Source of the DNA: CAYWNA01 sp964459305
GTDB lineage: Bacteria > Planctomycetota > Planctomycetia > Pirellulales > Pirellulaceae
Assembly (NCBI GenBank): GCA_964459305.1
Contig: CAYWNA010000027.1
Coordinates: 14,837 to 78,836 of the forward strand
Length of the DNA stretch: 64,000 bases
Direction of reading: 5' to 3'
A program made the translations under genes and the position numbers. Below are positions 52,985 through 61,989 of the stretch, piece by piece. The notes below the pieces were generated by a model, which saw nothing but the letters and a program-made list of their open reading frames with translations, did not search any database and was not told where the DNA came from. Numbering within the stretch: the stretch's first letter is position 1; every line of letters begins with the position of its first letter.

Positions 52985-53941
52985 TCACAAACCGAATGCT
53001 TTTTGCATCTGTTGACGCACCGTCGTCAGGCGTTCGAGGTCGCCGCCACCCACCTCGGCTGTGGCCCAACCGGCGAAGCCGATCTCCTCCAACGCCTTGC
53101 GGACCTGGTCCCAAGGCAAGTCGCCCTCGCCGATGTCGGTAAACTTGTCTTGCTCGCGGCTAAAGCCTTTGACATCCAGCTTCACACACTGGCGGCCAAA
53201 GGCGCGGACCCAGTCGCCCGGCTGGCCGTATTTCCAGTGGTTGCCGATGTCGTAGTACATCCCCACCCACGGACTATTGAAGCTGTCGACGAAATCGACG
53301 AATCGCTTGGCGGTCTGTTCGGGCGGAGCATCGTGGTCGTAGAACATGCGGTTCCAGACGTTTTCGATCAGGATCGGCTGGCCAAGCGACGCCGCCAGCG
53401 GAATCAGACCCTTGATTTCCTGCCGGCACCGCTCCTCGATTGTCTCGGCCGGGCCGTCGTCCCCACGTCCCACGACGATCAACACGCCGCTACCGCCCGC
53501 CGCGTGCGATACGCGAATGCAGTGCTCGATGTTGGCTCGGCCGCGAGCGCGCTCGTCGTCATTGGGACTGGTCAGACGCTGTTGCCAGTGGGCGTGGTTG
53601 ATGGCGTTGTGGACGAACACACCGGATTCGCGTACTGCGTCGCGGGCCTGCTCCGGCGTGCATTCCGCAGCCTGATCCAGATCCACGCCGTCAAACCCCG
53701 CTTCGCCGGCAAGGCCCAGCCTGTCGGCCAGCGACAGCGATTTGCCATCTACCTTCCGTGTGATCATCCCCAGCTTGCACGAAAGCAGGGTGCGTTTGCC
53801 TTCGGGCGGTCTGACGACGGGGGCTGGTTCGGTGTTTTCTGCCGGAGCGGCGCCGGCGGCCATCGTCGCAGTCCCCGCAACCGAAGCGGCGCTGACGGCC
53901 AAGAAGCGGCGGCGACCCAACGATAGGTGACGGTCTGTCAT
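52985..53941 (-). CDS. Tat-exported sugar phosphate isomerase/epimerase-like protein
   Basis: The 318-residue protein starts with a twin-arginine signal (GRRRFLAVSAASVAG) and then a xylose isomerase-like TIM barrel: DGVDLDQAAECTPEQAR, HNAINHAHW, ILIENVWNRMFYDHDA, MYYDIGNHWKYG, KLDVKGF and AEVGGGDLERL. Metal-binding Glu, Asp and His positions are kept. AAAGG precedes the ATG at 53941. The family covers hydroxypyruvate isomerases and sugar epimerases. The export signal makes a soluble cytoplasmic role unlikely. The substrate is unknown. Confidence 0.8.
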   Translation of the reverse strand: MTDRHLSLGRRRFLAVSAASVAGTATMAAGAAPAENTEPAPVVRPPEGKRTLLSCKLGMITRKVDGKSLSLADRLGLAGEAGFDGVDLDQAAECTPEQARDAVRESGVFVHNAINHAHWQQRLTSPNDDERARGRANIEHCIRVSHAAGGSGVLIVVGRGDDGPAETIEERCRQEIKGLIPLAASLGQPILIENVWNRMFYDHDAPPEQTAKRFVDFVDSFNSPWVGMYYDIGNHWKYGQPGDWVRAFGRQCVKLDVKGFSREQDKFTDIGEGDLPWDQVRKALEEIGFAGWATAEVGGGDLERLTTVRQQMQKAFGL

Positions 53942-54086
53942 CGGATTCGTTCCTTTCAATTCAATTGATCTCTGAATGCCAAATTGGAAGGTGCACTTGC
54001 GTTACAATATCATACCGCCGCCGAGATTGTTATGATGTCCATTGAAGAAGGTTTCTGAACACGACAAGAACACAGGGATCACCGCA

Positions 54087-55211
54087 ATGAAAGGCTACAC
54101 ACTCGTTTTCCGGCTTGCTGTACCCAGTATCGTCCTCACGATCGTTTTCGGCTCCCTCGTTGCAGCGGCCGAAACGCCGGAACGGCTTGACCGCAACGAC
54201 TTGCTTCAGTACCGCGATGCCGACGGCCAGGTTCAGCCGGTGAAGACGCCGGACGACTGGCAGAAACGCCGGGCGGAGATCGTGCGCGGGATGCAGGAAG
54301 TCATGGGCCGGTTGCCGGGCGAGAACCGGCGCGTGGCGTTGGACGTGAGAGTGGAAGAGGAGGCCGACGCGGGAACGCATGTGCGACGGCTCATCACGTA
54401 CCAATCCGAGCCGGAGTCGCGCACGCCCGCTTATCTGTGCATCCCCAAAGACGTGCTGGCCGCCAAACGCACGGCGCCGGCGGTGCTGTGCCTGCATCCC
54501 ACGGACAATAAAGTCGGGCACCAAGTGGTACTGGGGTTGGGCGGGCGCGCCGGGCGCCAGTACGCGGCGGAACTGGCCGAACGCGGCTACGTGACCCTGT
54601 CGCCTTCGTACCCGCACTTGGCCAACTACTGGCCGAACCTTGGAGGACTCGGTTATGTGAGCGGCACCATGAAGGCCATCTGGGATAACTCCCGCGGGCT
54701 CGACCTGCTGGAAAGCCTGCCTTTCGTGGACGCCTCGCACGGCTTCGGCGCCATCGGCCATTCCTTGGGCGGGCACAACGCCATCTACACGGCGGTGCTC
54801 GACACGCGGATCACGGTATTGGCCAGTAGTTGCGGGTTCGATTCCTATCTGAACTACTACGACGGCGCGGAGCGCGTTTGGTACTTTGGCAGCGGCTGGT
54901 GCCAAATCCGGTACATGCCGCGACTGTCCAACTATCGCGGCAAGCTAGAGGAAATCCCGTACGACTTCCACGAGTTGCTCGGCGCTTTGGCTCCACGCCC
55001 GTTTTTCGTGAACGCGCCGCTGCACGACAGTAATTTCCGCTGGAAGAGCGTCGACGAATGCGCCGCCGCGGCACGTCCTGTGTACAAACTGCTTGGCAAC
55101 GAAGCGAACCTCATCATCGAGCATCCGGACTGCGACCACAATTTCCCCGATGAGCTTCGCGAAGGTGCGTATAAGGTTATCGATTCCGTGTTGCGACCAA
55201 CGGCGAAATGA
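54087..55211 (+). CDS. exported alpha/beta hydrolase (esterase-like)
   Basis: The 374-residue protein has a signal peptide (about residues 1-27) and an alpha/beta hydrolase domain with nucleophile Ser in AIGHSLGGHNAIY, an oxyanion-side segment APAVLCLHPTDNK, and the catalytic His near the end in HPDCDHNFPDELREG. It resembles the dienelactone hydrolase/acetyl-xylan esterase group and may deacylate glycans. The ATG at 54087 lacks a strong ribosome site; a TTG at 54042 is in frame. It reads away from the isomerase gene. Confidence 0.78.
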   Translation: MKGYTLVFRLAVPSIVLTIVFGSLVAAAETPERLDRNDLLQYRDADGQVQPVKTPDDWQKRRAEIVRGMQEVMGRLPGENRRVALDVRVEEEADAGTHVRRLITYQSEPESRTPAYLCIPKDVLAAKRTAPAVLCLHPTDNKVGHQVVLGLGGRAGRQYAAELAERGYVTLSPSYPHLANYWPNLGGLGYVSGTMKAIWDNSRGLDLLESLPFVDASHGFGAIGHSLGGHNAIYTAVLDTRITVLASSCGFDSYLNYYDGAERVWYFGSGWCQIRYMPRLSNYRGKLEEIPYDFHELLGALAPRPFFVNAPLHDSNFRWKSVDECAAAARPVYKLLGNEANLIIEHPDCDHNFPDELREGAYKVIDSVLRPTAK

Positions 55212-55270
55212 TCCATGTCCTGTAGTGGACTCGAAGGCGTGCGCGTAGCCCTTCTTCTCGTGCGCTCGTT

Positions 55271-56368
55271 CTATTTCTCGTAGAACCAATCAACTCCGAT
55301 TCGGGCCACGTGCAGACCATCGCGGGCGTGGTAGCCGACGAGCACCAGGCCGTCATCCAGGAATTCGACGCACTGGTACCCGAAGTCGTCTTCGGGATCG
55401 CGGGCGATATGGCGCAGATGCTCGAAGGTCCGGCCTTCGTCTTTCGAGATAGCGCTCGATAGGGCGCATCGCCGGTGGATCCTTGGATTCTCCTTGTCCA
55501 CCGACCGCTCCGTGATCCACATGAACAACAGGTCGCCGGTGGACGGCATGCGGCGGATGGTGGGCAAGCCTGCGTACGGCATCTGAAGTTCCTTCATCAT
55601 TTCGCCCTCGGACCATGTTTCGCCGCGATCGCTCGAATACGCGCGAACCGGGTGTCCGCTGTAGGTGCGGGCGAACATCATCATCCGTCCGTCCTTCAGT
55701 TCGGCCGCGTCGGCTTCTTGCACTTCGACCTTCTGCGTCCCGAACAGGTCGACCTTGTTCTTGCTGGGATGCCAACTATGCCCGTTGTCGTCCGAGTAGA
55801 AGCACATACCCACGTAGCCGGAGTGGTCCGATGTGCTCGGCAGGTACTCCTTGTGCTCGGCCATGGCAATGATTCGGCCGTCCTTCAAGCGGAGCAGCTT
55901 GTCGTTATGTACCAACGTATAGCCGGGATAGGGCGTGACCAATAATTGCTCGGTCCACGTCTGTCCCTCGTCCGCACTTCGGCGGTAGAAGGCCTTGGCA
56001 TAGTAAGGCGTCGCCGGATGGGTGCTGTAGTTGTAGCTTAGCAGGATTTCGTCGTTTTGAACGCGCAGCAGGCTGGGATGACAATAGTATCCCTTGGCCG
56101 GCGGTCGGGGATTTGGCACCAAAGTGCCAGGCTCGCTCCAGGTTTTTCCCCGATCCTTTGATCTGATAGCGACAATTCCGCCTTGGGTGTACACATACAG
56201 CAGCGAACCGTCCTTGAGTTGGAGGAAATCGCCGTTCATGCCACGGTGACCGTGAGCGCCCTTCGGCATCTTGACTGCGTGAACGTCCTCGAAAACCGTT
56301 TCGGCCAACGCGTTCGCTGCAACACAAGACAGGGCTGTGGCAACGAGAGTCAAAAGGTGAGATCGCAT
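55271..56368 (-). CDS. sialidase/BNR-repeat exported protein
   Basis: The 365-residue protein has a signal peptide (residues 1-22) and five Asp-boxes of the sialidase propeller: RSKDRGKTWSEP, RSADEGQTWTEQ, YSDDNGHSWHPS, SSDRGETWSEG and SKDEGRTFEHL. GGGAGG lies before the ATG at 56368. A full sialidase arginine triad is not obvious, so a sialidase-like glycosidase or binding protein is possible. It would act outside the cytoplasm. Confidence 0.78.
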   Translation of the reverse strand: MRSHLLTLVATALSCVAANALAETVFEDVHAVKMPKGAHGHRGMNGDFLQLKDGSLLYVYTQGGIVAIRSKDRGKTWSEPGTLVPNPRPPAKGYYCHPSLLRVQNDEILLSYNYSTHPATPYYAKAFYRRSADEGQTWTEQLLVTPYPGYTLVHNDKLLRLKDGRIIAMAEHKEYLPSTSDHSGYVGMCFYSDDNGHSWHPSKNKVDLFGTQKVEVQEADAAELKDGRMMMFARTYSGHPVRAYSSDRGETWSEGEMMKELQMPYAGLPTIRRMPSTGDLLFMWITERSVDKENPRIHRRCALSSAISKDEGRTFEHLRHIARDPEDDFGYQCVEFLDDGLVLVGYHARDGLHVARIGVDWFYEK

Positions 56369-56671
56369 GGTGTGTTTCCCTCCCAATCGTCAAGAGACAG
56401 CTGTTTCCAGATACCACGGTTGCGTCAGCCGTGAGTCTACAGGCGATCGAGCACGGTTGCCACAGCCGTGGCGCGTTTCACCCGTCATTGTCGATTCGAC
56501 ACGGTACTAGAAACCGGGCAGCATCCGTAGCTGCGTTCGCCAGAACGCGGGATTTCCGCACTCTGGCGACTTCGGCTACACGCGAAAAAGTGTTAATCCC
56601 GGCCGCGGGCGATAGAGAACGGAGGGGTTTTGTATCTGTGCGTCTGACGCCGACTTGCGCGTCGATGCCGG
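56369..56671. other. intergenic region with composite repeat element
   Basis: No gene was found. The stretch contains two near-identical pieces beginning CACGGTTG (near 56415 and 56450) that end in GCCGTG, and the composite element at 56527-56614. Confidence 0.6.
56527..56614. repeat. composite hairpin plus GGCCGCGGG-tail element, copy 2
   Basis: A hairpin (56527-56579, GTAGCTGCGTTCGCCAGA against TCTGGCGACTTCGGCTAC) is followed by a tail at 56590-56614 (GTGTTAATCCCGGCCGCGGG). Order and spacing match the element at 23684-23784. Confidence 0.75.
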
Positions 56672-59659
56672 TCAGTTCAGCCGCGGCGCGACCAATTCAC
56701 CGCGGGCCTGAGCTTCCGCATTTTCGTAGGCGCCCAGAAACTCGGAGTTACAGTCCAGCCAGAGAACCATGCGGTGGAGATCCTCGTCAGATAGCTTCAC
56801 TCCGTAATGTTGTTCGTCGAGGTAATCAAGCAACTTGGCCGCGCGAGCGCCGAACTTGCCTGGCACCACCCGGCTGCCTCCGTGAACGCCTGCCGTATTG
56901 AGACTGTGAACAAGCGTCTGGTACCAGAAACCATAGTCTTCTGCCAAGCTCAGGTACGACCGAGTGTAAGGCCAGTCACGACCGTCCCGATCACGAACGT
57001 GCTGGACCGTCCCGCTCAGATCGACCGCCTTCTCTCGTCGGTGGCAATCAACGCAATGCCGATCCAATACGGGTTGGACCAGGCGGACGTAGTTGAAGGG
57101 ATTCGAGCCTTCTACGTCCGGGATAATCTTCGAAGGCGGACGCCGCAGCGCTAACGTGGGCTGGGCCGGTACGTTGGGCGCCCGTTGTCTCGGCTCGTGA
57201 CATCCTTGGCAAGTCAGTTGCTCGCCCGCGTGCACGTAGGTGGCGGACCGCATCGACTGGACCGCCATTCCTCGTTCATCTAGGGCCTGGAAATAGATCA
57301 GCTTGTCCACCGGAGCCTCGAAAAAGACGCTCCCGTCGGCTTCCACCGGCACGGTTCCCAGCACCGCACGCGCGTTGCTCTGCTCGGCCACACCGATTTT
57401 CGGCCTGTTCCGGCGCGGCACGCTCTTGGGCAGGATCTGCAACACGCGCAGGTTCGTGATCTCGATGTCCTCTGGCCAGGCGAAATCGCTGTCGTAGACG
57501 TTCATCACGGCGATCGTCGCGTTGCGTTCCTCGCTGTTGATTTTTCGCGCAGCAGCCGTCTGCGTGGTGTCATCGTGAACTATCGGCGGGACGGCTCGGG
57601 GGCGGAGCGGTATCGGGCTGAAACACGCGATCTCAGGATCGCGGTAGATCAACTCCCTGTTCCCGAACCGATCTACCCAATAGATGCCGTGATTTTTCGC
57701 TCCGTGATCATACACGCACAGGTAGTCGTCTTCGCTTAGCGGCCATGGCGTGCCGTAGACCATCGAGGAGCGGATCGGGGCCTCCCCCTCAGGAAAAGGC
57801 ACTTCGGGAGTCAGTCGCGTGACCTGCGAGTTGGCATTGTCGTCTTCGATCCGCAGATCGATGTGAATCAGCGATCCGAAAGCATGTCCGTGATGCGGTG
57901 CGGCCACGGCGATGTACTTCTCCGAACCGGGTATCGCTCGGATGTCCAACTCGGCCCAGGGGCGATCTGCCAGCCGTTCCGGATAGTTGCCGTGCGGCGC
58001 CCGGGGATTGCGCCCGTCGGGAAAGCATGTCCAGAGGTGATGGGCCGCTTGGGTGTCGCGGTCGATATAGTCCCAGCGGGTATAGACGATCATCCCGTCG
58101 TTGTTCACGCTGGGGTGCCATTCGTTGGTGTCGTGAAAGCTGAGCGCGATGATGTCGCTTCCATCGGGCTCCATCGAACACAGGTTAAAACTCCGGCACG
58201 CCCGCGTGCCGCAGCGGACGTACCCGCCACGACGCTCGGAAACGAAGGCGATTCGTCCGTTGGGAAGGAAGCAAGGATCGAAGTCGTTCCACGGCCCATC
58301 GGTCAGTTGGACCAAGCCGGAACCGTCCGCTCGCACCTTGAATATGTGATAGCAGTTGGTCGTCGTCCAAGCCCGCCCCTTCTCCGCTTGGGCCGACGAT
58401 GTTTCGGGATCTGTGTTCTCGGTGAAGGCAAAAAGAATCGTCGTGCCATCGTAAGACAGCTCCGGCGAAAGGAACGATCCCGGTACGAGTTCTTGACCGC
58501 GGAAGCGTCCGTTTTCAACTTCGGAGCCGGCCAATAAGTTGGTGAGCTTCGGCTGATCGCCAAACGGGTCATCGAGGACATATACCCCGCCGCCCGCGAC
58601 CGACGTAAATCCATAGTACTGGTCACAGATGTGCTGATAGTACGGATGGCGTCTCTTGATGAACAGAATCTTGCCGAGATCCAAAAGCGGATTCGAGAAA
58701 GCGATCTCACGGACCAGTCGCCGGGCATCGAAATAGACTCCTCGTCGAACGTCCTTGGGGACCGCCTCGGATCTCTCAAGTTGCGCCAAGCGCAGGTCAA
58801 GCTGCTTCAATGCCTTGGCCAACGGATCGAGCTGTGCCGCGTCGGTTCGGCACCGCAGCCGCACGACCAATTGATGACCTCGGAGCGCGATCTCTCGCGT
58901 GTGGGCGAGCAGAAAGCCGCCATCGGAGGGCGCCGCCACGGTCGACGTCTCCCCCGCCGTGCCGGGAACTGAATGCCGGCTGACGCTCTTCTGATCCGCC
59001 GGTTTTCCCAAAGCGAGATTCCGCTCAGGATCGTCCGCGCCATAAACCTCGACCTCATCCAGCGCCAGGTGGCACGTGCCGGCCACGAACAACCGCACGA
59101 TCCGAGCGGTCACGGCTGCACCCTTGAAGCCGACAACCAGTGGCTTATTCTCTTTCACGCCGTAGAACACGGTGCCGTTGTGACGATAGACGGGCTCGAA
59201 TCCGTCAAGCTGCCCATCACTCGCCACCTGAATGCCGATGTTGCGTGTGCGAGGCGCATGGCCGCCGTCCGTTCGATTGTAGATCACTACGCGGTCGAGT
59301 CGACAATCTTGGCCCAAGTCGACCTGCCACCACGGGTCCTTTTCGCCCACGGCAACGTGGAATCCGAAACGCCCGTTCTTGATTCCGTCCACAGCACCCG
59401 ATGCGTCGTGCGTGGTGGTGACGCCTTGCGCATTGATCTTAACGGACTGACCGGGCTCGGTCCCGGCGGCAGCGAATCGTCGATCGCAGGCGATCCAGTC
59501 GGCCTTTACCAAAGCCTGCACTTGCCGGCCCACGTCCACGGTCCCAGCCACACACGGTTCCTCGGCAGGAAGGCGAGGCTGGATACTGGCCGCTACCAAA
59601 GCCAAGCCAAACGCGACCGTTCCAATCATTTTCGGGCTCTTGACGCAGGCACTCAGCAT
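56672..59659 (-). CDS. discoidin / TolB-like propeller / diheme cytochrome protein
   Basis: The 995-residue protein has a signal peptide (about residues 10-30) and a discoidin-like (F5/8 type C) domain (about 60-220: VDLGQDCRLDRVVIYNRTDG). A TolB-like propeller follows (about 370-640: LSPELSYDGTTILFAFTENT, PCFLPNGRIAFVSERRGG). The C-terminal region resembles the hydrazine synthase alpha-subunit middle domain and has heme motifs CQGCH near residue 815 and CVDCH near 867. AGGAGGAG lies 7 bases before the ATG at 59659. It probably binds a glycan and passes electrons. No hydrazine chemistry is implied. Confidence 0.8.
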   Translation of the reverse strand: MLSACVKSPKMIGTVAFGLALVAASIQPRLPAEEPCVAGTVDVGRQVQALVKADWIACDRRFAAAGTEPGQSVKINAQGVTTTHDASGAVDGIKNGRFGFHVAVGEKDPWWQVDLGQDCRLDRVVIYNRTDGGHAPRTRNIGIQVASDGQLDGFEPVYRHNGTVFYGVKENKPLVVGFKGAAVTARIVRLFVAGTCHLALDEVEVYGADDPERNLALGKPADQKSVSRHSVPGTAGETSTVAAPSDGGFLLAHTREIALRGHQLVVRLRCRTDAAQLDPLAKALKQLDLRLAQLERSEAVPKDVRRGVYFDARRLVREIAFSNPLLDLGKILFIKRRHPYYQHICDQYYGFTSVAGGGVYVLDDPFGDQPKLTNLLAGSEVENGRFRGQELVPGSFLSPELSYDGTTILFAFTENTDPETSSAQAEKGRAWTTTNCYHIFKVRADGSGLVQLTDGPWNDFDPCFLPNGRIAFVSERRGGYVRCGTRACRSFNLCSMEPDGSDIIALSFHDTNEWHPSVNNDGMIVYTRWDYIDRDTQAAHHLWTCFPDGRNPRAPHGNYPERLADRPWAELDIRAIPGSEKYIAVAAPHHGHAFGSLIHIDLRIEDDNANSQVTRLTPEVPFPEGEAPIRSSMVYGTPWPLSEDDYLCVYDHGAKNHGIYWVDRFGNRELIYRDPEIACFSPIPLRPRAVPPIVHDDTTQTAAARKINSEERNATIAVMNVYDSDFAWPEDIEITNLRVLQILPKSVPRRNRPKIGVAEQSNARAVLGTVPVEADGSVFFEAPVDKLIYFQALDERGMAVQSMRSATYVHAGEQLTCQGCHEPRQRAPNVPAQPTLALRRPPSKIIPDVEGSNPFNYVRLVQPVLDRHCVDCHRREKAVDLSGTVQHVRDRDGRDWPYTRSYLSLAEDYGFWYQTLVHSLNTAGVHGGSRVVPGKFGARAAKLLDYLDEQHYGVKLSDEDLHRMVLWLDCNSEFLGAYENAEAQARGELVAPRLN

Positions 59660-59693
59660 CACGAATCTCCTCCTGGTAACGACTCCTCCAGAA

Positions 59694-59722
59694 TACCCTA
59701 ACCGTAGTTTCTTTTCTATAAT
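59694..59722 (+). promoter_or_regulatory. possible promoter for the isomerase-like gene
   Basis: TATAAT at 59717-59722 sits in an AT-rich patch of the short divergent region. The expected -35 position near 59694 has no clear consensus. It would place a start near 59729, 40 bases before the gene at 59769. Confidence 0.25.
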
Positions 59723-59768
59723 GATCGAGTACAGGCGAACTCGCAGATTCAACACGAAAGGCTCAAAC

Positions 59769-60728
59769 ATGTCAAATTATCAGTTCACCCGACGCGAAGC
59801 CCTGAAAGCCGGCGCCTCCGTTTTGCCACTCGCCGCCGCCTCGCAGGTACTCTCGAAAGAAAGTGCGAAACAGAACGGCGAAGTCACGATTGGAATGGCC
59901 ACTACGGGATTTCGAACGTTCACGAACGACCAACTCGCACGGGAATTGGCCAAGCGCAACGTCCGCACGATTCAACTGTTCCTCACGCAGTCCGACAGCA
60001 ACTACTGGAGATACAACAACCGGAACGATCTGTCGGACCTCACGCCCGCTCGGTGCAAGGAGATCGCCGACACCTACCGGTCCGCCGGCATAACCATCCA
60101 CAGCATGGGCGTCTATACGAACCTTATCCATCCGGACGAGGCGGAACGCAAAGCCAATCTGGCCTACTTCGAGGACATGATGAAAGTGGGCGGCCACATG
60201 GGCGTTCGCTGCTTTATCACCGAAGCGGGACACTATCACGCCGAAGGCCCCGCGCCGCCGGTGGCCCACTATTTCCAAGAGGAGGTCTGGAATACGACGG
60301 TTGCCACGGCAAAACAACTGGCGAAGATCGCGGATGGTTACGACGCGACCGTACTGTGCGAGCCGTTCTTCCAGAGCTTTTTCGCCAGCGCCAAACGTAC
60401 ACGTCTCTTCTTGGAAGAAGTCGACTCGCCGCGCATTCGAGCGCTCCTGGATCCAGCCAACCTGCTGGAGTTGAACGATCTTGGGGAAATGTTCGACCAA
60501 CTCGAACCATGGATCGACTGCCTGCATGCCAAAGACCGCAAGCTCCACGTGCGCCAGGGCGTACCGGCCGGGCAAGGTGATCTCGACTATCCGCAGTTCG
60601 TCAAGCTGGTCGCCGCGCGAACCCCCAAGGCACCGCTGATCCTGGAATACGTCGGTGCGAACGACTACGACCAAGCCCTTGCCCACCTCCGGAAAACGCT
60701 CCGCGAAGCCGGGCTGAACGAACGCTAG
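59769..60728 (+). CDS. Tat-exported sugar phosphate isomerase/epimerase-like protein, second type
   Basis: The 319-residue protein has a short twin-arginine signal (TRREALKAGASVLPLAA) and a xylose isomerase-like TIM barrel: CFITEAGHYHAEG, CEPFFQSFF, LLDPANLLELND, CLHAKDRKLHV and LILEYVGAND supply the metal and acid residues. AAAGG lies 7 bases before the ATG. It is similar in fold to the gene at 52985 but not a close copy. It diverges from the discoidin/cytochrome gene across 109 bases. Confidence 0.82.
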   Translation: MSNYQFTRREALKAGASVLPLAAASQVLSKESAKQNGEVTIGMATTGFRTFTNDQLARELAKRNVRTIQLFLTQSDSNYWRYNNRNDLSDLTPARCKEIADTYRSAGITIHSMGVYTNLIHPDEAERKANLAYFEDMMKVGGHMGVRCFITEAGHYHAEGPAPPVAHYFQEEVWNTTVATAKQLAKIADGYDATVLCEPFFQSFFASAKRTRLFLEEVDSPRIRALLDPANLLELNDLGEMFDQLEPWIDCLHAKDRKLHVRQGVPAGQGDLDYPQFVKLVAARTPKAPLILEYVGANDYDQALAHLRKTLREAGLNER

Positions 60729-60734
60729 AAACGC

Positions 60735-61017
60735 TGACTAAACTCCCAAGCGACAAACCGTCGTCGCGTTTGATGGCTCCAAGGCTCATCCCGCACGACA
60801 CATCGCGCGGGCTGACTGCAGAGAACTGGAGCGCAACGCTTCCGCCCCGAGCGATGCTGATCGCTTGATCGTCGGAACCAGTCGGCGGTCGGTCCGGATA
60901 CACCCGATCCAACGCATCCACACGCACCAGGGACACCTGCGGCGCCGCCTGTTGTCCAACAGCCGCAACGCACACTGAAGCAATACAGACCATCACGTTG
61001 CTGATCATATCCAACAT
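60735..61017 (-). pseudogene. truncated N-terminus of a DUF4091/GH123-like protein
   Basis: A frame from the ATG at 61017 encodes a signal-like start (MLDMISNVMVCIASVCVAA), then APQVSLVRVDALDRVYPDRP and AISIARGGSVALQFSAVSP. The 'VDALDRVYPD...ARG' pattern resembles the N-terminal domain of DUF4091/GH123-type exported proteins. After about 95 codons the frame runs into the antisense of the neighbouring isomerase gene, so the real gene is truncated. The family guess is moderate. Confidence 0.4.
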
Positions 61018-61282
61018 CCTCTCAACGCCGTTGCCGCTGGCTGGTCGGCAAAGGCGGATTGGGCCGTCAATACCGCCCAGGTACCCACGAGAGTGAAACG
61101 CGTTTTCGTGGCCTGAGTCCTGGTCTGTTCATCAGATCTATTGCGACAAGATTGGGCAGCACCACGGGACGGCGGCGGGATCGCCATGCGTGGATTGAGA
61201 ATTCACTATACGAGTTCGCGTCGGCTTCAACACGCCATGCCCAATCTGGCTCGCCGGCGCGCCTCACGCCACGTCGAACGGA

Positions 61283-61408
61283 ATGCCTGAAGCCGTTAAT
61301 ACGGGTGGAATGCATTTTGCCTTTGCCGACGGGCGAGTATCATTCGTAGCTGAGCACGTCGATCTGGCGACGTACCGAGCCTCTCGGCCTAGGCGCGGCG
61401 GAGGTGCT
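61283..61408 (+). pseudogene. C-terminal remnant of a DUF1559 (H-X9-DG) protein
   Basis: The peptide NTGGMHFAFADGRVSFVAEH, followed by VDLATYRAS, matches the C-terminus of planctomycete DUF1559 pseudopilin-like proteins, whose hallmark is H-x9-DG-S-V-x-F-V and 'DLATWRAL'. Here the His is replaced by Asn (N-x9-DG). There is no N-terminal prepilin segment upstream in frame, so this is a broken copy. Confidence 0.6.
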
Positions 61409-61538
61409 CGCGGGTGGGCTCTAGCTCGAAAGGCAATCTCCAATGAATGGCAGGCGTGTTCCCAGAGATCAATGGAAGGCGCTCGTGGCTAGCCAGAAGC
61501 TTCAAGAGAAAGAGAAGGGCAAAAGCAAAGACAAGGGA

Positions 61539-61671
61539 GCCTTGATCGTAACTCCGGCATCGAAACCCGAAGCGTAAGCGAGGATGAGGCTGTAATTCGC
61601 TGCATTCCTCGCTTACGCTTCGGGTTTCGATGCTGTCACTGCTAGCAACTGCCGGAGTCATGATCAAGGCC
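61539..61671. repeat. nested palindrome, CCCGAAGCG family, copy 2
   Basis: Perfect 25-base inner arms (61559-61583 and 61607-61631, CCCGAAGCGTAAGCGAGG core) are enclosed by outer arms of a different sequence (61539-61559 and 61651-61671, GCCTTGATCGTAACTCCGGC, about 19 of 21 matching). The inner arms match the element at 7677-7729. Confidence 0.85.
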
Positions 61672-61700
61672 TCACAGTGGCTAATCAGCACCGCCATTCC

Positions 61701-61766
61701 CCAAACTCCCCACGCCTTGGCCGCGGTTTCGTCTTCGTTACATAGTCGCGTTCAGTCCAACAAGAG
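61701..61766 (-). pseudogene. decayed copy of a sulfatase C-terminus
   Basis: On the minus strand this reads L-D-stop-T-R-L-C-N-E-D-E-T-A-A-K-A-W-G, aligning with LDWIRLCTEDGTVVKAWEF at the end of the intact sulfatase about 450 bases away. The Trp codon TGG has become TGA. It is a degenerate paralogue fragment, not a duplicate artefact, because only about two thirds of the residues match. Confidence 0.55.
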
Positions 61767-61989
61767 CGATTCCTTGCCGCGGTTAGCACTCCGCCCACAA
61801 AGGCCGTCGCGCCCACGCAAGTAATCGCTGCGGAAATCGGGCATCGATAGCGAACCCGGCCAGGAGATCAAGGACGTTACAATCGTGATCGGTGCACAGT
61901 AGTCGATTCCGATCTTCTTCTTCCGGCGTGTCCGTTTCACAATCAACGGGATTGTCTTGAGGTCCATTCCCGCCGCCAAGCCGATGAGA

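Noticed and set aside
56672..59659. Hydrazine synthase subunit (anammox)
   Set aside because: The resemblance is to one cytochrome-like domain only; no beta/gamma subunits or other anammox genes are present, and the front half is discoidin and TolB-like.
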